The notes: generated by a model not told the origin, from the sequence alone. A stretch of 64,000 bases of DNA from Archangium primigenium (GCF_016904885.1 NZ_JADWYI010000001.1:5642001-5706000), one strand, 5' to 3'. Counted from the first letter of the stretch, positions 1-9,367 are shown. Made by a program: numbers and translations.

Positions 1-412
1 TGATGCCCAGGCGCACCTCGGTCAGCCCCAGCTCCGCCGCGGGCGCCGCCACGCGCAGGTCACACGTGAGCGCCAGCTCCGTGCCGCCGCCGAGCGCCGC
101 GCCGTTGAGCGCCGCGATGAACACGCAGTCGCTCTTCTCCAGCGCCCGGAGCGTGTGCCGCAGCCCCTCGAGGAAGGCGCGCACCTCGGCCTCGCTCATG
201 GTGCCGCGCTCCTTGAGGTCCGCCCCCGCGCAGAAGGCCTTGTCCCCCGCGCCGGTGAGGATGACCACGCGCGTGTCGTGCCCCTGGGACACCCGGGCCA
301 CCATGCCCTGGAACTCCGCCAGCATCGCCCGGCTGATGGCGTTGCGCCGTCCCTCGCCGTCGATGGTCCAGATCTCGATGGGCCCGCGTGCGTCGACCTT
401 GAACTCCGCCAT
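1..412 (-). CDS. Enoyl-CoA hydratase/isomerase family protein (N-terminal part)
   Basis: Crotonase-fold enzyme that hydrates trans-2-enoyl-CoA esters in beta-oxidation or amino-acid carbon degradation. The gene runs off the left edge, so only the first 137 residues are seen, against about 260 in the family. The start ATG gives [15 protein letters not shown], a normal crotonase N-terminus. The oxyanion-hole stretch [10 protein letters not shown], the loop [10 protein letters not shown] with the first catalytic Glu, and the second Glu in TEVRLGI are all present, which argues for a true hydratase rather than a degenerate crotonase. It is divergent from the Tim44-like gene with about 170 bp between them. 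The exact substrate cannot be told. Confidence 0.93.
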   Translation of the reverse strand, partial: MAEFKVDARGPIEIWTIDGEGRRNAISRAMLAEFQGMVARVSQGHDTRVVILTGAGDKAFCAGADLKERGTMSEAEVRAFLEGLRHTLRALEKSDCVFIAALNGAALGGGTELALTCDLRVAAPAAELGLTEVRLGI

Positions 413-579
413 GTACCCGCTCCTCCCGGTCCGACCCTCGCGGGCCGTCGCTCGAACGTGGCCCAGCCTGCGGTGTGTCCGGGGACCTGACAAGCAGGAA
501 GCACTTGGACTCCGGGGAGAATCGAAGACCGCACTTCCCGCGGGCCCGGGGCCGCGACAGGGGTTACCCTGAGGACACC

Positions 580-2571
580 ATGCGGACCTCGTTCAATCGC
601 CTCGTCTCGTGGACCCCCTGGCTGCTCGGAGGCCTGGGGCTCGTGCCGCTGCTCCTGCCCCTCGTGGCCGAGGCCCGGGGCGGCGGCGGAGAGCACTACA
701 GCTCGGGTCGGGACCGGGACTCCGGAGGGGGCGGCGGCGGTGCCCTCCCCATCGAGCTCGTGTACTGGCTGGTGCGGCTCGTCATCTCCTACCCGCACAT
801 CATGCTGCCCCTCGTCGGAGCGGGCGCCGTGGCCTGGTACTTCTACCGCAAGAACCTGCACCCCACGGGCGCCACCCAGCGCGCCCTGGATCAGCGCGAC
901 GCCGAGCTGCAGACCGTCGTCTCCGCGCGGGACGTGGACGGTTGGGTCCAGGCGCTCCAGCGCGCGGATCCCCAGTTCCAGCTCGAGCCCCTGCTCGACC
1001 GCACGCGGCGGCTGTTCCTGGCGGTGCAGGACGCCTGGTTCAAGCGGGACATGGCCCCGGTGCGGCCCTTCCTGTCGGACGCCACGTCCCAGCGCTTCGG
1101 CGTGCAGCTGCGGCTGATGCAGGCGCAGGGCGTGCGCGACGCCCTCACCGACATCCAGGTGCTGGACGTGGGGCTCATCGGGCTGGAGCAAAGCGAGTGG
1201 TTCGACACGGTGCACCTGCGCGTGCGCGCGCGCATGCGCGACACGGACGTGCCCGCCACCGCCTCGGATGCCGAGGCGCTCCAGGCCGCCCGGAGCGCCC
1301 GGATGGAGACCTTCACCGAGGTCTGGTCCTTCGTGCGCAAGCCCGGCGTGGGCACGCGCATCGGCGCGGATCTCTTCCAGGGCAAGTGCCCCCACTGCGG
1401 CGCGCCCTACGACGGCGGCGCCAGCAACCAGTGCGGCTACTGCCAGGCGATCGTCAACTCGGGCAACTACGACTGGACGCTCTCGGAGATCACCCAGGGC
1501 GTGGAGTACACGCGCCACGCCCTCCACGTGGACCGGCTGGACGAGGCGCGCGAGGCGGACCCGGCGCTCAACCTGGAGATCCTCGAGGATCGCACCTCGC
1601 TCCTGTTCTGGAAGTGGGTGGACGCCCAGAGCCGCGCCAGCACCCAGGGCCTGCACAAGGTGGCCACCCCGGACTTCATCGCCGGACTGGACGAGGAGCA
1701 GGCCCGGCTGCGCGAGCGCCAGTTGCGGCGGGTGTTCCTCGAGTGCGCCGTGGGCGGGGTGATCGTGCGCGGCTTCGATCAGGAGCCCGGCGGCTTCGAC
1801 CGGGTCCACGTCGAGGTGCGCTGGAGCGCGCGCACCGGCCAGGGCCCCGCGAACGAGAAGCCCCCCGCCCTGCCCACCGTGCCCCAGCGCTGGGTGTTCA
1901 CGCTGCGGCGCCAGCACGGCGCCACCACCAACACCTCCAACGGCATGTCCACGGATCGCTGCGCCCAGTGCAACGCGCCCTTGACGGACTCGGCCGCCAC
2001 CACGTGTGACTTCTGCGGCACGCGGCTGGGCACGGGCGAGCGCGACTGGGTGCTCGTCTCGGCCGAGCCCGTGGAGTCCTGGCGCGCCGGGGCCCGGCGT
2101 CCCGAGCGCCCCGCGTCCAGAGCGCGGCCCCTGGCCCCGCCGCCCGTCGCCGCGCACGCGGAGGCGCCACCGGCCGCCGCCCGGGGAGACGACATCCGGG
2201 GCGACGACGTCCGGGGAGACGACGTCATCGCGGATCCCCAGGAGCGCCAGCGCCTGCTGTTCATGATGGCCGCGCTCGCCACCGCGGACGGCCAGGTGGA
2301 CGCCGCCGAGCGCAAGCTGCTGGAGGACTGCGCCCGGCGCTGGAGCGTGCCCTGGAGTCAGGTGCAGATGGCCATCAACACCGGCCCGAGCCTCTTCACC
2401 AAGCTCGTGCAGCGCGGCACGCCCGCGGCGGAAGTCTTCCTCGCGCGGCTCGTGGAGATGGCGCTGGTGGACGGCCGCATCGACCGCAAGGAGCGGCGCA
2501 TGCTGGAGTTCGCCGCCGCCCACTTGGGGCTCGAGGCGAAGCTCAACCAGCTGCTCGCGGGGCGCGGCTAG
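580..2571 (+). CDS. Tim44-like / double zinc-ribbon / TerB-like membrane protein
   Basis: Predicted membrane-anchored protein of 663 residues with three recognisable parts. An N-terminal signal or anchor (about residues 10-30) is followed by a Gly-rich stretch and a second transmembrane segment (about 55-85). Two Tim44-like lipid-binding segments follow, each ending in a zinc ribbon: [11 protein letters not shown]...CGYCQ, then CAQCNAPL...CDFCG. A low-complexity linker leads to a C-terminal TerB-like helical domain (about 560-660) with the acidic, helix-rich pattern [18 protein letters not shown] and [17 protein letters not shown]. The first in-frame ATG with a hydrophobic N-terminus was taken as the start. 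Function is unknown; Tim44-like domains bind membranes and TerB domains are linked to metal or stress responses. Its stop codon overlaps that of the convergent chaperone gene. Confidence 0.85.
   Translation: MRTSFNRLVSWTPWLLGGLGLVPLLLPLVAEARGGGGEHYSSGRDRDSGGGGGGALPIELVYWLVRLVISYPHIMLPLVGAGAVAWYFYRKNLHPTGATQRALDQRDAELQTVVSARDVDGWVQALQRADPQFQLEPLLDRTRRLFLAVQDAWFKRDMAPVRPFLSDATSQRFGVQLRLMQAQGVRDALTDIQVLDVGLIGLEQSEWFDTVHLRVRARMRDTDVPATASDAEALQAARSARMETFTEVWSFVRKPGVGTRIGADLFQGKCPHCGAPYDGGASNQCGYCQAIVNSGNYDWTLSEITQGVEYTRHALHVDRLDEAREADPALNLEILEDRTSLLFWKWVDAQSRASTQGLHKVATPDFIAGLDEEQARLRERQLRRVFLECAVGGVIVRGFDQEPGGFDRVHVEVRWSARTGQGPANEKPPALPTVPQRWVFTLRRQHGATTNTSNGMSTDRCAQCNAPLTDSAATTCDFCGTRLGTGERDWVLVSAEPVESWRAGARRPERPASRARPLAPPPVAAHAEAPPAAARGDDIRGDDVRGDDVIADPQERQRLLFMMAALATADGQVDAAERKLLEDCARRWSVPWSQVQMAINTGPSLFTKLVQRGTPAAEVFLARLVEMALVDGRIDRKERRMLEFAAAHLGLEAKLNQLLAGRG
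2182..2226 (+). repeat. Three 15-bp tandem repeats encoding [10 protein letters not shown]
   Basis: Three consecutive 15-bp units (starting at 2182, 2197 and 2212) in the linker of the Tim44-like protein encode [15 protein letters not shown]. The units differ by one or two bases, so they look like a recent in-frame duplication between the second zinc ribbon and the TerB-like domain. Confidence 0.85.
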
Positions 2572-3770
2572 CGCAGGGGCTTGCCCGAGCCGGAGAAGCG
2601 GCCGGGCACGCCCTCGAACTCCACCTCCGCGTGGCGCATCACGTGGCGCACCGCCACCACCTGGAGCGCCGAGTGGCGGATGGTCTCGGCCAGCGCGGGA
2701 TCCGCCAGCGCGCTCCGTGCCTCCTCCAGCGACAGGCCGAACGGGATGATGGCCTCCTGCAGCACCTCCTCGAGCGACTCGGGGGTGAGCGTCACGCCGT
2801 CGCGCTCGATGATGGCCCGGAGCGCGTACGCGATGCGCAGGCGCCGGTCCGTCTCCAGACGGGTGTTGGGGTCCATCATCCAGCCGTCGAGCGACTCCTG
2901 CATCTCGTCCGGCCCGAAGTTCTTGCTCACCAACAGGGGGGCCTCGCCGGTGTTCCAGTTGCGGCGGATCTCCTCGTCCACCAGCTCCGGGGTGATGGCC
3001 ACCTCGGTGCGCAGGATGACTTCGTCGAGCACGCGCTCCTGGGCCTCCAGCCACGCGTCGTCCGCGCGCTCGTCGGCGATGTCCGAGGCGAGCGCCTCCA
3101 TGAGCGCCTCGAGCGTGTCGCCGCGGCCCAGCTTGCGCACGAAGGCATCGCTCTCGGCGTCCTTGGGCACCTTCACCTCGCGCGCGGACACCACGTCCAC
3201 GAGGAAGGTGGCGGGCGTGCCGCGCAGCGCCTCCACGGGGTAGCTGTCCGGCAGCACCACGTCCACCTGCGTGCTGCCGCCCACGGGCGTGCCCTCCAGG
3301 CCCTCGCACAGGCCGGGCAGCAGATCCGAGGGCGCCATCTCCAGCTCCAGGCCCGTGCGGGCGCTGAAGGGAATGAGGCGGCCCTGGGCGTAGCCGAGCG
3401 TGTCCAGCTCCACCTGGTCCCCCATGCGCACGGGCTCCCCGGCCTTGCGCGGACGCGAGGGCGAGTGGGCGCGCACGAGCTCGTGAAAGCGCATCAGCAG
3501 CTCGCCCTGGGAGACGCCCAGGTCGTTGGGCACGGTGACCTTGAGGTTCTCCAGCGAGGGGGCCACGACGTCCTCGAGGCCCTCCACCAGGGCCTTGGCC
3601 CCGGGGTCGGTCCCCTCGTCACCCAGATCCTGGACGTCGGCGGGCGGCGCCGCCGCGGCGGGCCCCTTGCGCGCCGACTCCAGCTTGCGCAGGAGGTGAT
3701 CGCCCTCGAAGGAACCCGTACTCGTGCGGGTAGGACCCGCGCCCCCGACAGTCTTGCGAGCAGACACCAT
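2568..3770 (-). CDS. Trigger-factor-like peptidyl-prolyl isomerase/chaperone
   Basis: Protein of 400 residues resembling trigger factor. An N-terminal segment (about 65-110) is followed by an FKBP-type isomerase domain with GDQVELDTLGYAQGRLIPFSA (about 120-205), then a long helical C-terminal chaperone domain (about 215-390) with PELVDEEIRRNW and an ERDGVTLTPESLEEVL-like pattern typical of TF_C. The ribosome-docking GFRxGKxP signature of canonical trigger factor is not visible, and the N-terminal domain looks shortened, so ribosome binding is doubtful. The start is ATG 3770 or GTG 3767; AAGGAG lies 2 nt from the ATG and 5 nt from the GTG. A terminator hairpin separates it from the upstream repeat-protein gene. 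It may be a second, specialised paralogue. Confidence 0.8.
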   Translation of the reverse strand: MVSARKTVGGAGPTRTSTGSFEGDHLLRKLESARKGPAAAAPPADVQDLGDEGTDPGAKALVEGLEDVVAPSLENLKVTVPNDLGVSQGELLMRFHELVRAHSPSRPRKAGEPVRMGDQVELDTLGYAQGRLIPFSARTGLELEMAPSDLLPGLCEGLEGTPVGGSTQVDVVLPDSYPVEALRGTPATFLVDVVSAREVKVPKDAESDAFVRKLGRGDTLEALMEALASDIADERADDAWLEAQERVLDEVILRTEVAITPELVDEEIRRNWNTGEAPLLVSKNFGPDEMQESLDGWMMDPNTRLETDRRLRIAYALRAIIERDGVTLTPESLEEVLQEAIIPFGLSLEEARSALADPALAETIRHSALQVVAVRHVMRHAEVEFEGVPGRFSGSGKPLR

Positions 3771-3781
3771 GACTCCTTGAC

Positions 3782-3820
3782 GAAAAAGACACCGGGGGGA
3801 GGGAGCGGCCCTCCCCCCGG
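3782..3820 (-). terminator. Intrinsic terminator after the Ala/Arg-rich repeat protein gene
   Basis: A perfect 12-bp GC stem (3792-3803 with 3809-3820, 5-nt loop) is followed, read on the minus strand, by TGTCTTTTTCG. Stem plus T-run just past the stop of the 645-aa repeat protein is a classical rho-independent terminator. It implies that the downstream trigger-factor-like gene has its own promoter or depends on read-through. Confidence 0.8.
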
Positions 3821-3840
3821 GAAACGGATGGGACTGAAGC

Positions 3841-5778
3841 CTAGAAGAAGCCGCCGATGAAGTCGGACACCATGGAGACGCCGGCGCCCACCTGGCTGAC
3901 GATGGGGATGTTGGTGGCCGAGGCGATGGAGCCCAGCGCGGTGATGCCGCTGGTGATCTTCGTGCCCAGGCTGGCGTTGGGGTCGCGCAGGTTCTTCACG
4001 AAGGTGGCCGAGTCCACGATGGCCATGCCCACGTTGGCGCCCGGCACGAAGCGGGCCGCGGACTTGGCGGCCGTGCGCAGGCCGGAGCGGGCCGCGGCCT
4101 CGCCCACGCTCTCGGCGGCGCGCGCGGCCATGCGGGCCGGCGCGGAGTGGGTGACGGCCTGGGCGGCACGGCCCGCCGCGCCCGCCACGCGCGCGCTCAC
4201 CGCCGGCGCCACGCGCTGGGCCACGTTGCCCACGGTGTTCAACGCGCCGCGCACGCCGGGGATGGCCTCGAACACGCCGCGGCCGGCCTGGACGGCGCTC
4301 TTGGTGGAGTCGATCGCCTTGGAGATGTCCGCCGGGTTGAAGCCGCGCACGGCCTTGCCGATGTCACCCAGGGCGCCGCCCACGGTGCTGGCCGTGCTGC
4401 GCACGTTGCGGCCGAAGTCCACCAGCGTGTTCACCGCGCCGCCCAGGCCACGGGTGTTCTGCCGGAGGGTCTGCAGGCCCCGCGCCACCGGCGTCTGGGC
4501 CGCGCGGGTGAGCAGGCGGCTCGCGCCGTCCTTCACGCGGTCCAGGCCCAGGCGGTTGGCCACGTTGCCCGCCGTGGTGGCGGCGCGCTGGAACGTCTGG
4601 CCCACGCGGGCGGCCGCCCGGGGGAACGTCTTGGAGAAGTCCTGGCCGATGGCGCGCACGGCGTCGCGCGCCTCGCGGCCCGCGGTGACCACGTCCCCGA
4701 CGGAGCGCGCGGCGTTGTAGCCGGAGTTGAGCGCGCTGCCCACCGACTCCAGGCTGGGGTTGCGGATGGCCTCGCGGACATCGCGCATCGCGGTGCCGGC
4801 GTTGGTGGCCACGTCGCGCACCTTCTCGCCCAGGCCGAGCACCTTCTCGGCGTTGCCCAGGCTCCGGGCGGCAAATCCCGCGGTGCGCCGGAACGCTTGT
4901 GCGGCGGGGTTCTGGGTGACGCGCGTGGCAAGTCGCTGGGCGGTGTCCGCCACGCGGGTCAGTCCGGTGCGCTGGGCCACCTGGTTGGCCACGCCCGCGG
5001 CGCGCTGGTACGTCTGACCGAGGCGCTGGGCGGCGCGGGGGAAGGTGCTCTGGAAGTCGTTGCGCAGGGTGCGCGCCGCGTCCCGGACGCCAGCGGCCTT
5101 GGCGACGACCTCGCCGCCCGCGCGCACGGTGTCCGCCACGGAGCGAGCCGCCGTCAGGCCCTGGCCGAGGTCCCGGTTGCGCACGGCGTCGCGCACGTCG
5201 CGCACGGCCGTCCGCGCCTGGGTGGACACCTTCTGGACGCTCTGCTTGAGCTCCTGGACGGGCTTGGCGCGCTCGAGCGCGCGCTGGGCGAGGCCCCCCG
5301 CGCGCGAGAGCGTCTGGGTGACGGGGTTGTCGAGGGCGCGCGTGGCCACCTTGGAGGCGGTCTGCTGCACGCGCTGGGTGGCGACCTGGGCGGCGGCCCT
5401 CGCCACCGGCGCGGCGGCCTGCGTCACGGCGCGAGCGGCCGGGGCGATCCGGCTCGCCTGCTGCCGCGCCACGTTGGCCACGCGGTTGGCGATGCCACCG
5501 AGCACGCCGCCCGCGGAGGCCGCCGCCGCGCGGGGCGCCGGACGGGCCACGGCCTTGGCGGTGGTGCTGGCCACGCGCGCGGCGGTGCGGCCCACGGCCG
5601 CGGCGGTGCGGCCCAGGTTGGCCAGCGGGCGCGGCGCGGCGGCCTTCGGGGTGAAGGTGCTGGCGGCGCGCGCGGCGATGGGGTTGGCGCGCGCGGCGGG
5701 CCGGGGCGGCGGCGGGGGCGGAGGCGGCGGACGGAACAGACGGCGGGTGAGGTTGCGACCGATTCCGAGCAGGGACAT
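3841..5778 (-). CDS. Ala/Arg-rich amphipathic repeat protein, 645 aa
   Basis: Not recognised as a known family. A short basic N-terminus (MSLLGIGRNLTRRLF) with a run of nine prolines is followed by an Ala/Arg/Val-rich body predicted to be almost entirely amphipathic helix. At least three repeats of roughly 130 residues are visible, marked by AVRDVRDAVRN / AMRDVREAIRN, then FPRAAQRLGQTYQRAA / FPRAAARVGQTFQRAA, and NPVTQTL / NPAAQAF / TPVARGL at unit starts. The last 60 residues are different: a Gly/Ala/Ile-rich hydrophobic tail (GMAIVDSATF...GAGVSMVSDFIGGFF). AGGTGG 5 nt before ATG 5778 favours this start over GTG 5787. Upstream on the same strand lies a SUKH-family gene; a terminator follows. 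Possible roles are a structural or DNA-coating protein, a tape-measure-like protein or a polymorphic-toxin carrier; none is proven. Confidence 0.8.
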   Translation of the reverse strand: MSLLGIGRNLTRRLFRPPPPPPPPPRPAARANPIAARAASTFTPKAAAPRPLANLGRTAAAVGRTAARVASTTAKAVARPAPRAAAASAGGVLGGIANRVANVARQQASRIAPAARAVTQAAAPVARAAAQVATQRVQQTASKVATRALDNPVTQTLSRAGGLAQRALERAKPVQELKQSVQKVSTQARTAVRDVRDAVRNRDLGQGLTAARSVADTVRAGGEVVAKAAGVRDAARTLRNDFQSTFPRAAQRLGQTYQRAAGVANQVAQRTGLTRVADTAQRLATRVTQNPAAQAFRRTAGFAARSLGNAEKVLGLGEKVRDVATNAGTAMRDVREAIRNPSLESVGSALNSGYNAARSVGDVVTAGREARDAVRAIGQDFSKTFPRAAARVGQTFQRAATTAGNVANRLGLDRVKDGASRLLTRAAQTPVARGLQTLRQNTRGLGGAVNTLVDFGRNVRSTASTVGGALGDIGKAVRGFNPADISKAIDSTKSAVQAGRGVFEAIPGVRGALNTVGNVAQRVAPAVSARVAGAAGRAAQAVTHSAPARMAARAAESVGEAAARSGLRTAAKSAARFVPGANVGMAIVDSATFVKNLRDPNASLGTKITSGITALGSIASATNIPIVSQVGAGVSMVSDFIGGFF

Positions 5779-5884
5779 GGCTTCCACCTTGGAAGTTGAG
5801 AGGAAGTTCCATTATCGCCTCCCCCCTCCCGAAGTTTCCTTGGGAAGCGAGAAGTGGGGAGGATCCGGGTCTTGGCGCGTCGCG

Positions 5885-6535
5885 TCAGGCGCGGACGGAC
5901 AGGTCCGCGCCGAGGATCACGTCCTCGAGCCAGTCCGCGTACCAGGTGAGGAAGTCCGGCGCGGCGTGCACCCGGGGGGTCTGCCACACCTCGCACAGCT
6001 GGCACAGCCGCCCGCGCAGGGGGCCATTGAGGATGAGGACGATCTCCTCGCCACAGCCCACCTGGACGAGCGGCAGCGTGCCCTGGGAGGGGGACCAGAC
6101 ATCCTGATCGAAGCGCGCCTCCCAGTCCGGCCCGCCCATGAGCTCCAGCCAGCGCGTGTCCTCGGCGTCTCCGGGGGGCAGCTGCTCGAGCACCGGACAG
6201 GGCGCCCGCATCCACCGCCCGTAGTCGGCGCGGGCCTCGGCGCTCTTGCGCGACAGGCCCCAGGGGCTGTCCAGCCCATAGAAGGGCCCCGCGCCCTGCA
6301 CGCCCAGTTGGGTCAGGAACGTGCGGTAGGCCCCGGGCAGCTCCACCTGGAACGCCGCCTCCCACTGGTGCACGGCCTCCTCGGACACCGGGGGCGACAG
6401 CTCGAAGCGGTGCTTGCGCGCGCCGAAGAAGTGGCCCCGTGCCGCGCCGCCGCGCGCGTCGCTCGCGCGCCACACGTCCCGCGCCACGCCGAGCCGGGTG
6501 CGGATGTGTCGAACGAGGGCGCGGGAGTCTTCCAT
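5885..6535 (-). CDS. SMI1/KNR4 (SUKH superfamily) protein
   Basis: Cytoplasmic protein of 216 residues with a SUKH domain in about residues 35-170: an opening helix (VSEEAVHQWEAAF), the LPGAYRTFLTQLGVQGAGPFYGL core and a later acidic strand region (GCGEEIVLIL). In bacteria SUKH proteins are often immunity proteins of polymorphic toxin systems, though some are solitary. No signal peptide is visible. It lies about 100 bp upstream of the Ala/Arg-rich repeat protein on the same strand, the reverse of the usual toxin-then-immunity order. The start is the ATG giving MEDSRALVRHIRTRLG. Assignment to the superfamily is good; the immunity role is inference. Confidence 0.8.
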   Translation of the reverse strand: MEDSRALVRHIRTRLGVARDVWRASDARGGAARGHFFGARKHRFELSPPVSEEAVHQWEAAFQVELPGAYRTFLTQLGVQGAGPFYGLDSPWGLSRKSAEARADYGRWMRAPCPVLEQLPPGDAEDTRWLELMGGPDWEARFDQDVWSPSQGTLPLVQVGCGEEIVLILNGPLRGRLCQLCEVWQTPRVHAAPDFLTWYADWLEDVILGADLSVRA

Positions 6536-6597
6536 AGGGAGGCGGGATTCTTGCCCGAGCGCGTCCGGGTTGCCATCCCCCCCCTCCCCCCTCCCGC

Positions 6598-7407
6598 TCA
6601 CGCCCGGGACACCCCGGGGCCCGTGCTCGTATTGATGTAGCGCGCCATGCGCACCTGGAGCGGCCGGGGCAGCAGCCGCATGAACCACGTGCCGAGCACG
6701 CCCCGCAGGCCGGGCACCACCTGGGCCTGGTTGCGGCGCACGGCCCGCCACCCCACCTCGGCCACCACGCGCGGCTCGCTCCGGCCGAACGAGCCCTGGA
6801 AGAGCCGGGGCCGGCTGTCCTCGGCCGCCCGGGCGGCGAACTCCGTCTCCGTGTAGCCCGGGCACAGCGCCGTCACGTGCACGCCCGTGCCCCGCATCTC
6901 CTCGTGGAGGGCATGGGAGAAGGACAACACGTACGCCTTGGTGGCGTAGTAGACGGCCATGAGCGGCCCGGGCTGGAAGGCGGCCATCGACGCCAGGTGC
7001 AGCACGTACCCGCGCCGCCGCGTCACCAGCGCGGGCAGGAAGGCATGGGTGAGCGCGGTGAGCACCCGGACGTTGAGATCGATCATCGCCAGTTGCGGCT
7101 CCACGGACAGCGAGGTGAAGGCCCCCGCCAGGCCACTGCCCGCGCTGTTCACCAGCACCTCGACGTCCAGCCCGCGGGTGCGCACCTCGCGCACCAGCTC
7201 GTCCACGCCCTCGGGCGTCACCAGGTCCACCCCCACCACCACCGAGGGCGTGCCGTGCGCTTGCAGCAGCGCGTCCGCCAGCTCGCGCAGCGCCTCGGTG
7301 CGCCGGGCCACCAACACCAGCGCATAACCCTCGCGCGCGAGCACCTTCGCCAGCTCCCGGCCAATCCCACTGGAGGCCCCCGTCACCACCGCGTATGCGC
7401 GTCTCAT
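6598..7407 (-). CDS. Short-chain dehydrogenase/reductase
   Basis: Classical SDR of 269 residues with a Rossmann fold. The NAD(P)-binding motif is TGASSGIG (about residues 9-16), the NAG-type motif is NSAGSG, and the catalytic tyrosine/lysine pair is YYATK with the upstream serine in LASMAAF. Arginines after the second strand (VARRTEAL) suggest NADP(H) preference. The start is the ATG giving MRRAYAVVTG, which puts the coenzyme motif at the usual distance; an upstream in-frame extension has no homologous look. The C-terminal helix RLLPRPLQVRMARYI may touch the membrane. Substrate unknown. Confidence 0.92.
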   Translation of the reverse strand: MRRAYAVVTGASSGIGRELAKVLAREGYALVLVARRTEALRELADALLQAHGTPSVVVGVDLVTPEGVDELVREVRTRGLDVEVLVNSAGSGLAGAFTSLSVEPQLAMIDLNVRVLTALTHAFLPALVTRRRGYVLHLASMAAFQPGPLMAVYYATKAYVLSFSHALHEEMRGTGVHVTALCPGYTETEFAARAAEDSRPRLFQGSFGRSEPRVVAEVGWRAVRRNQAQVVPGLRGVLGTWFMRLLPRPLQVRMARYINTSTGPGVSRA

Positions 7408-7501
7408 GGGGCGCACCCTTTCCCGGCGCCAAGGGGCCGTCAAGGGAGTGACGCGGCGCTTCCCGGAGCGCACTCCGGGTGCTGGCGCGGCCCGGGGACT
7501 G

Positions 7502-9160
7502 CTACCCGCGGTCGAGAATCCGCTCCACCGCCTCGCGCACGGGCGCGGCCAGCCGCTGGTAGTCCGGGCCGATGTCCTCGGCGAAGTCCACCCGGTAGCC
7601 GCTCGTGCGCGCGCGCGCCTCGGGCAGCCACGCCGTGTGCAGGGTGTAGGGCAGCCGGAAGCCCTCCGCCCCCAGGCGCGCCACCGGGCCCGCCGAGAGC
7701 CGGTCCGCGCGGAACAGCCACACCTCGGTGTCCTGCTCGCTCCACACGAGCGCCTGCAACCACCCCTCCCCGTCGCCGGGAATCCACGTGGGCGAGGAGG
7801 CCACCCGACCCCCGCCCAGCGCGTACCCGTCCGTCACCTCCATGCGCCCGAGCTCCACGCGCACGAGCGCCGAGGACTTGCGCTCGCGGGGCAGCTGCGC
7901 CGGGGGCACCACGCGGTGCGGGTGGTTGCCATAGAGCGCCATCATGCGCCGGGTGAGCGCGCCGGGCTCGAAGCCCGAGTAGGCGACCCAGGCCGTGTGG
8001 TGACGGCCGAGCGCCTGGGGCCGCTGGTCGCGCGCGAACAGGCCCAGGCCCCACAGCTCGGGGCTGAGCACGCGCGTGTGCGACTCCACCTCGCCCGAGT
8101 CCACGTGGAGCACGTAGCGGCCGAAGGGGTTGAGGTCCGCCTGGGTGGGCAGGCCATACAGGGCGGGATCCACGGGCTCGCCGGTGAGGTACTGCACGTC
8201 ACCGGGGGCCACCACGGTGGGCAGCTCGATGGCGTTGGCGTGCGCGAGCCAGAGCGTGAGCCGCTCGCCATCGTCGTCGTAATCCGCGAAGATGTGGGCC
8301 CCCTCCAGGGGCACGCGGATGACCCGCGCCTCGACCTCGCGCGCCCCGTCCACGAGGTCGCGTTTGCGCACGATGGCGATGTCCGTGTACGGGTTCTGCG
8401 GCAGCGCGCGCGGCAGGCCCCAGCGCTCGCCGGGCTCCTGCGGGTAGACGGCCGAGTCGGTCCACACGAGGAACGAGCGCGTGGCGAGCACCTCGTGGAT
8501 GTACTGGGAGAACGGCGCGCCGTTCACGTGCCAGCGCTGGAGGGCGCCCTCCCCGTCCCAGCGGCACACCCAGGTGTCCAGCGCCTTGCGCGACAGCGAG
8601 GTGCCGTGCAGCGGCTGGCTCGTGGTGTTGGTGGTGTACAGGCGCGACTCGAAGGGATCGAAGAAGGGGTGCGCCGGCGACATGACGAGCGGCTGGACCA
8701 CGCCCGGGGCGGTGATCTTCCACTCGCTGAGGGCGCCCACGGGGGTGACGTACGCGAGCGCGCGGGGATCCACCTCCACGGGCCGACCCGCGTCGAAGGT
8801 GGCCAGCAGCCGCCCGTCCTGAATCGGCACCAGGGCGGTGTTGGCGGCGTTGGGCACGGGCCCGAACATCGGCAGGAAGCGGGGATCCTGGAAGAGCTCG
8901 CGCGGCAGTTGGGAGAGGACCTGGAGGCCCTCGGTCATCACCCGACCCGTGTGCCAGTGCAGGCGGCCCTCGACGGGCGCCAGGTCCAGGCGGTGCAGGG
9001 CCCCGGGCCCGAAGAAGAAGGGCTGACCCGGCAGGGGCGTGGGCCCGATGACGAACGTGTGCCCCGGGAGCCCCTCGGGCCAGCGCCCCTCGCGCACCTC
9101 GAGCCGCAGGGTGCCCGGCGGCAGGCCGGGCGCGCGCATCATCCCACCGGATACGGACAT
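7502..9160 (-). CDS. Carotenoid oxygenase family protein (RPE65/CCD type)
   Basis: Predicted non-haem iron dioxygenase of 552 residues that would cleave a double bond in a carotenoid, apocarotenoid or stilbene. Four histidines expected to hold the iron sit in family-like contexts: SPAHPFFDP, QYIHEV, AHIFADYDDD and YTLHTAWLP near the C-terminus. The N-terminal GPTPLPGQPFFFGPGALHR matches the family pattern of a Gly/Pro-rich first blade. AGGAGG lies 5 nt before ATG 9160, which settles the start over GTG 9166. It is transcribed away from the next gene. A prenyl diphosphate synthase sits 46 kb away in this window, but no carotenoid cluster is seen nearby. Confidence 0.88.
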   Translation of the reverse strand: MSVSGGMMRAPGLPPGTLRLEVREGRWPEGLPGHTFVIGPTPLPGQPFFFGPGALHRLDLAPVEGRLHWHTGRVMTEGLQVLSQLPRELFQDPRFLPMFGPVPNAANTALVPIQDGRLLATFDAGRPVEVDPRALAYVTPVGALSEWKITAPGVVQPLVMSPAHPFFDPFESRLYTTNTTSQPLHGTSLSRKALDTWVCRWDGEGALQRWHVNGAPFSQYIHEVLATRSFLVWTDSAVYPQEPGERWGLPRALPQNPYTDIAIVRKRDLVDGAREVEARVIRVPLEGAHIFADYDDDGERLTLWLAHANAIELPTVVAPGDVQYLTGEPVDPALYGLPTQADLNPFGRYVLHVDSGEVESHTRVLSPELWGLGLFARDQRPQALGRHHTAWVAYSGFEPGALTRRMMALYGNHPHRVVPPAQLPRERKSSALVRVELGRMEVTDGYALGGGRVASSPTWIPGDGEGWLQALVWSEQDTEVWLFRADRLSAGPVARLGAEGFRLPYTLHTAWLPEARARTSGYRVDFAEDIGPDYQRLAAPVREAVERILDRG

Positions 9161-9312
9161 GGACACCTCCTGGGGCGATCAACTTCTTCACCCCCGCCTC
9201 CGTTCCCTCCGGGGCGCCGCCCGCCCGGCTCCCGCCCGTCCAGCGGAGTTCAGGCTCCGAGGGCAACGGAGTCGATGACGCGGACGTGACTCGAAAAGGC
9301 ACCCTTCCCTAC

Positions 9313-9341
9313 TTGACTTTAAACATCCCGTCCGGTTGATT
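9313..9341 (+). promoter_or_regulatory. Possible sigma70-type promoter for the Cys-rich tail protein
   Basis: TTGACT (9313-9318), 17 bp, TTGATT (9336-9341). It is located 27 bp upstream of the GTG start at 9368. The -35 is close to consensus and the -10 is weak. Confidence 0.4.
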
Positions 9342-9367
9342 GGATGGTGACTCGGGAGGGAACACAC

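Noticed and set aside
196-3309. Long open frame on the minus strand (about 1037 codons)
   Set aside because: Low-complexity Arg/Gly/His/Ala translation with no domain; it is the mirror of the Tim44-like gene produced by GC-rich third positions.
5781-5808. CTTCCA-CCT-TGGAAG hairpin and GGAAGTT repeats before the repeat-protein gene
   Set aside because: Short arms and a purine-rich Shine-Dalgarno context make chance likely.
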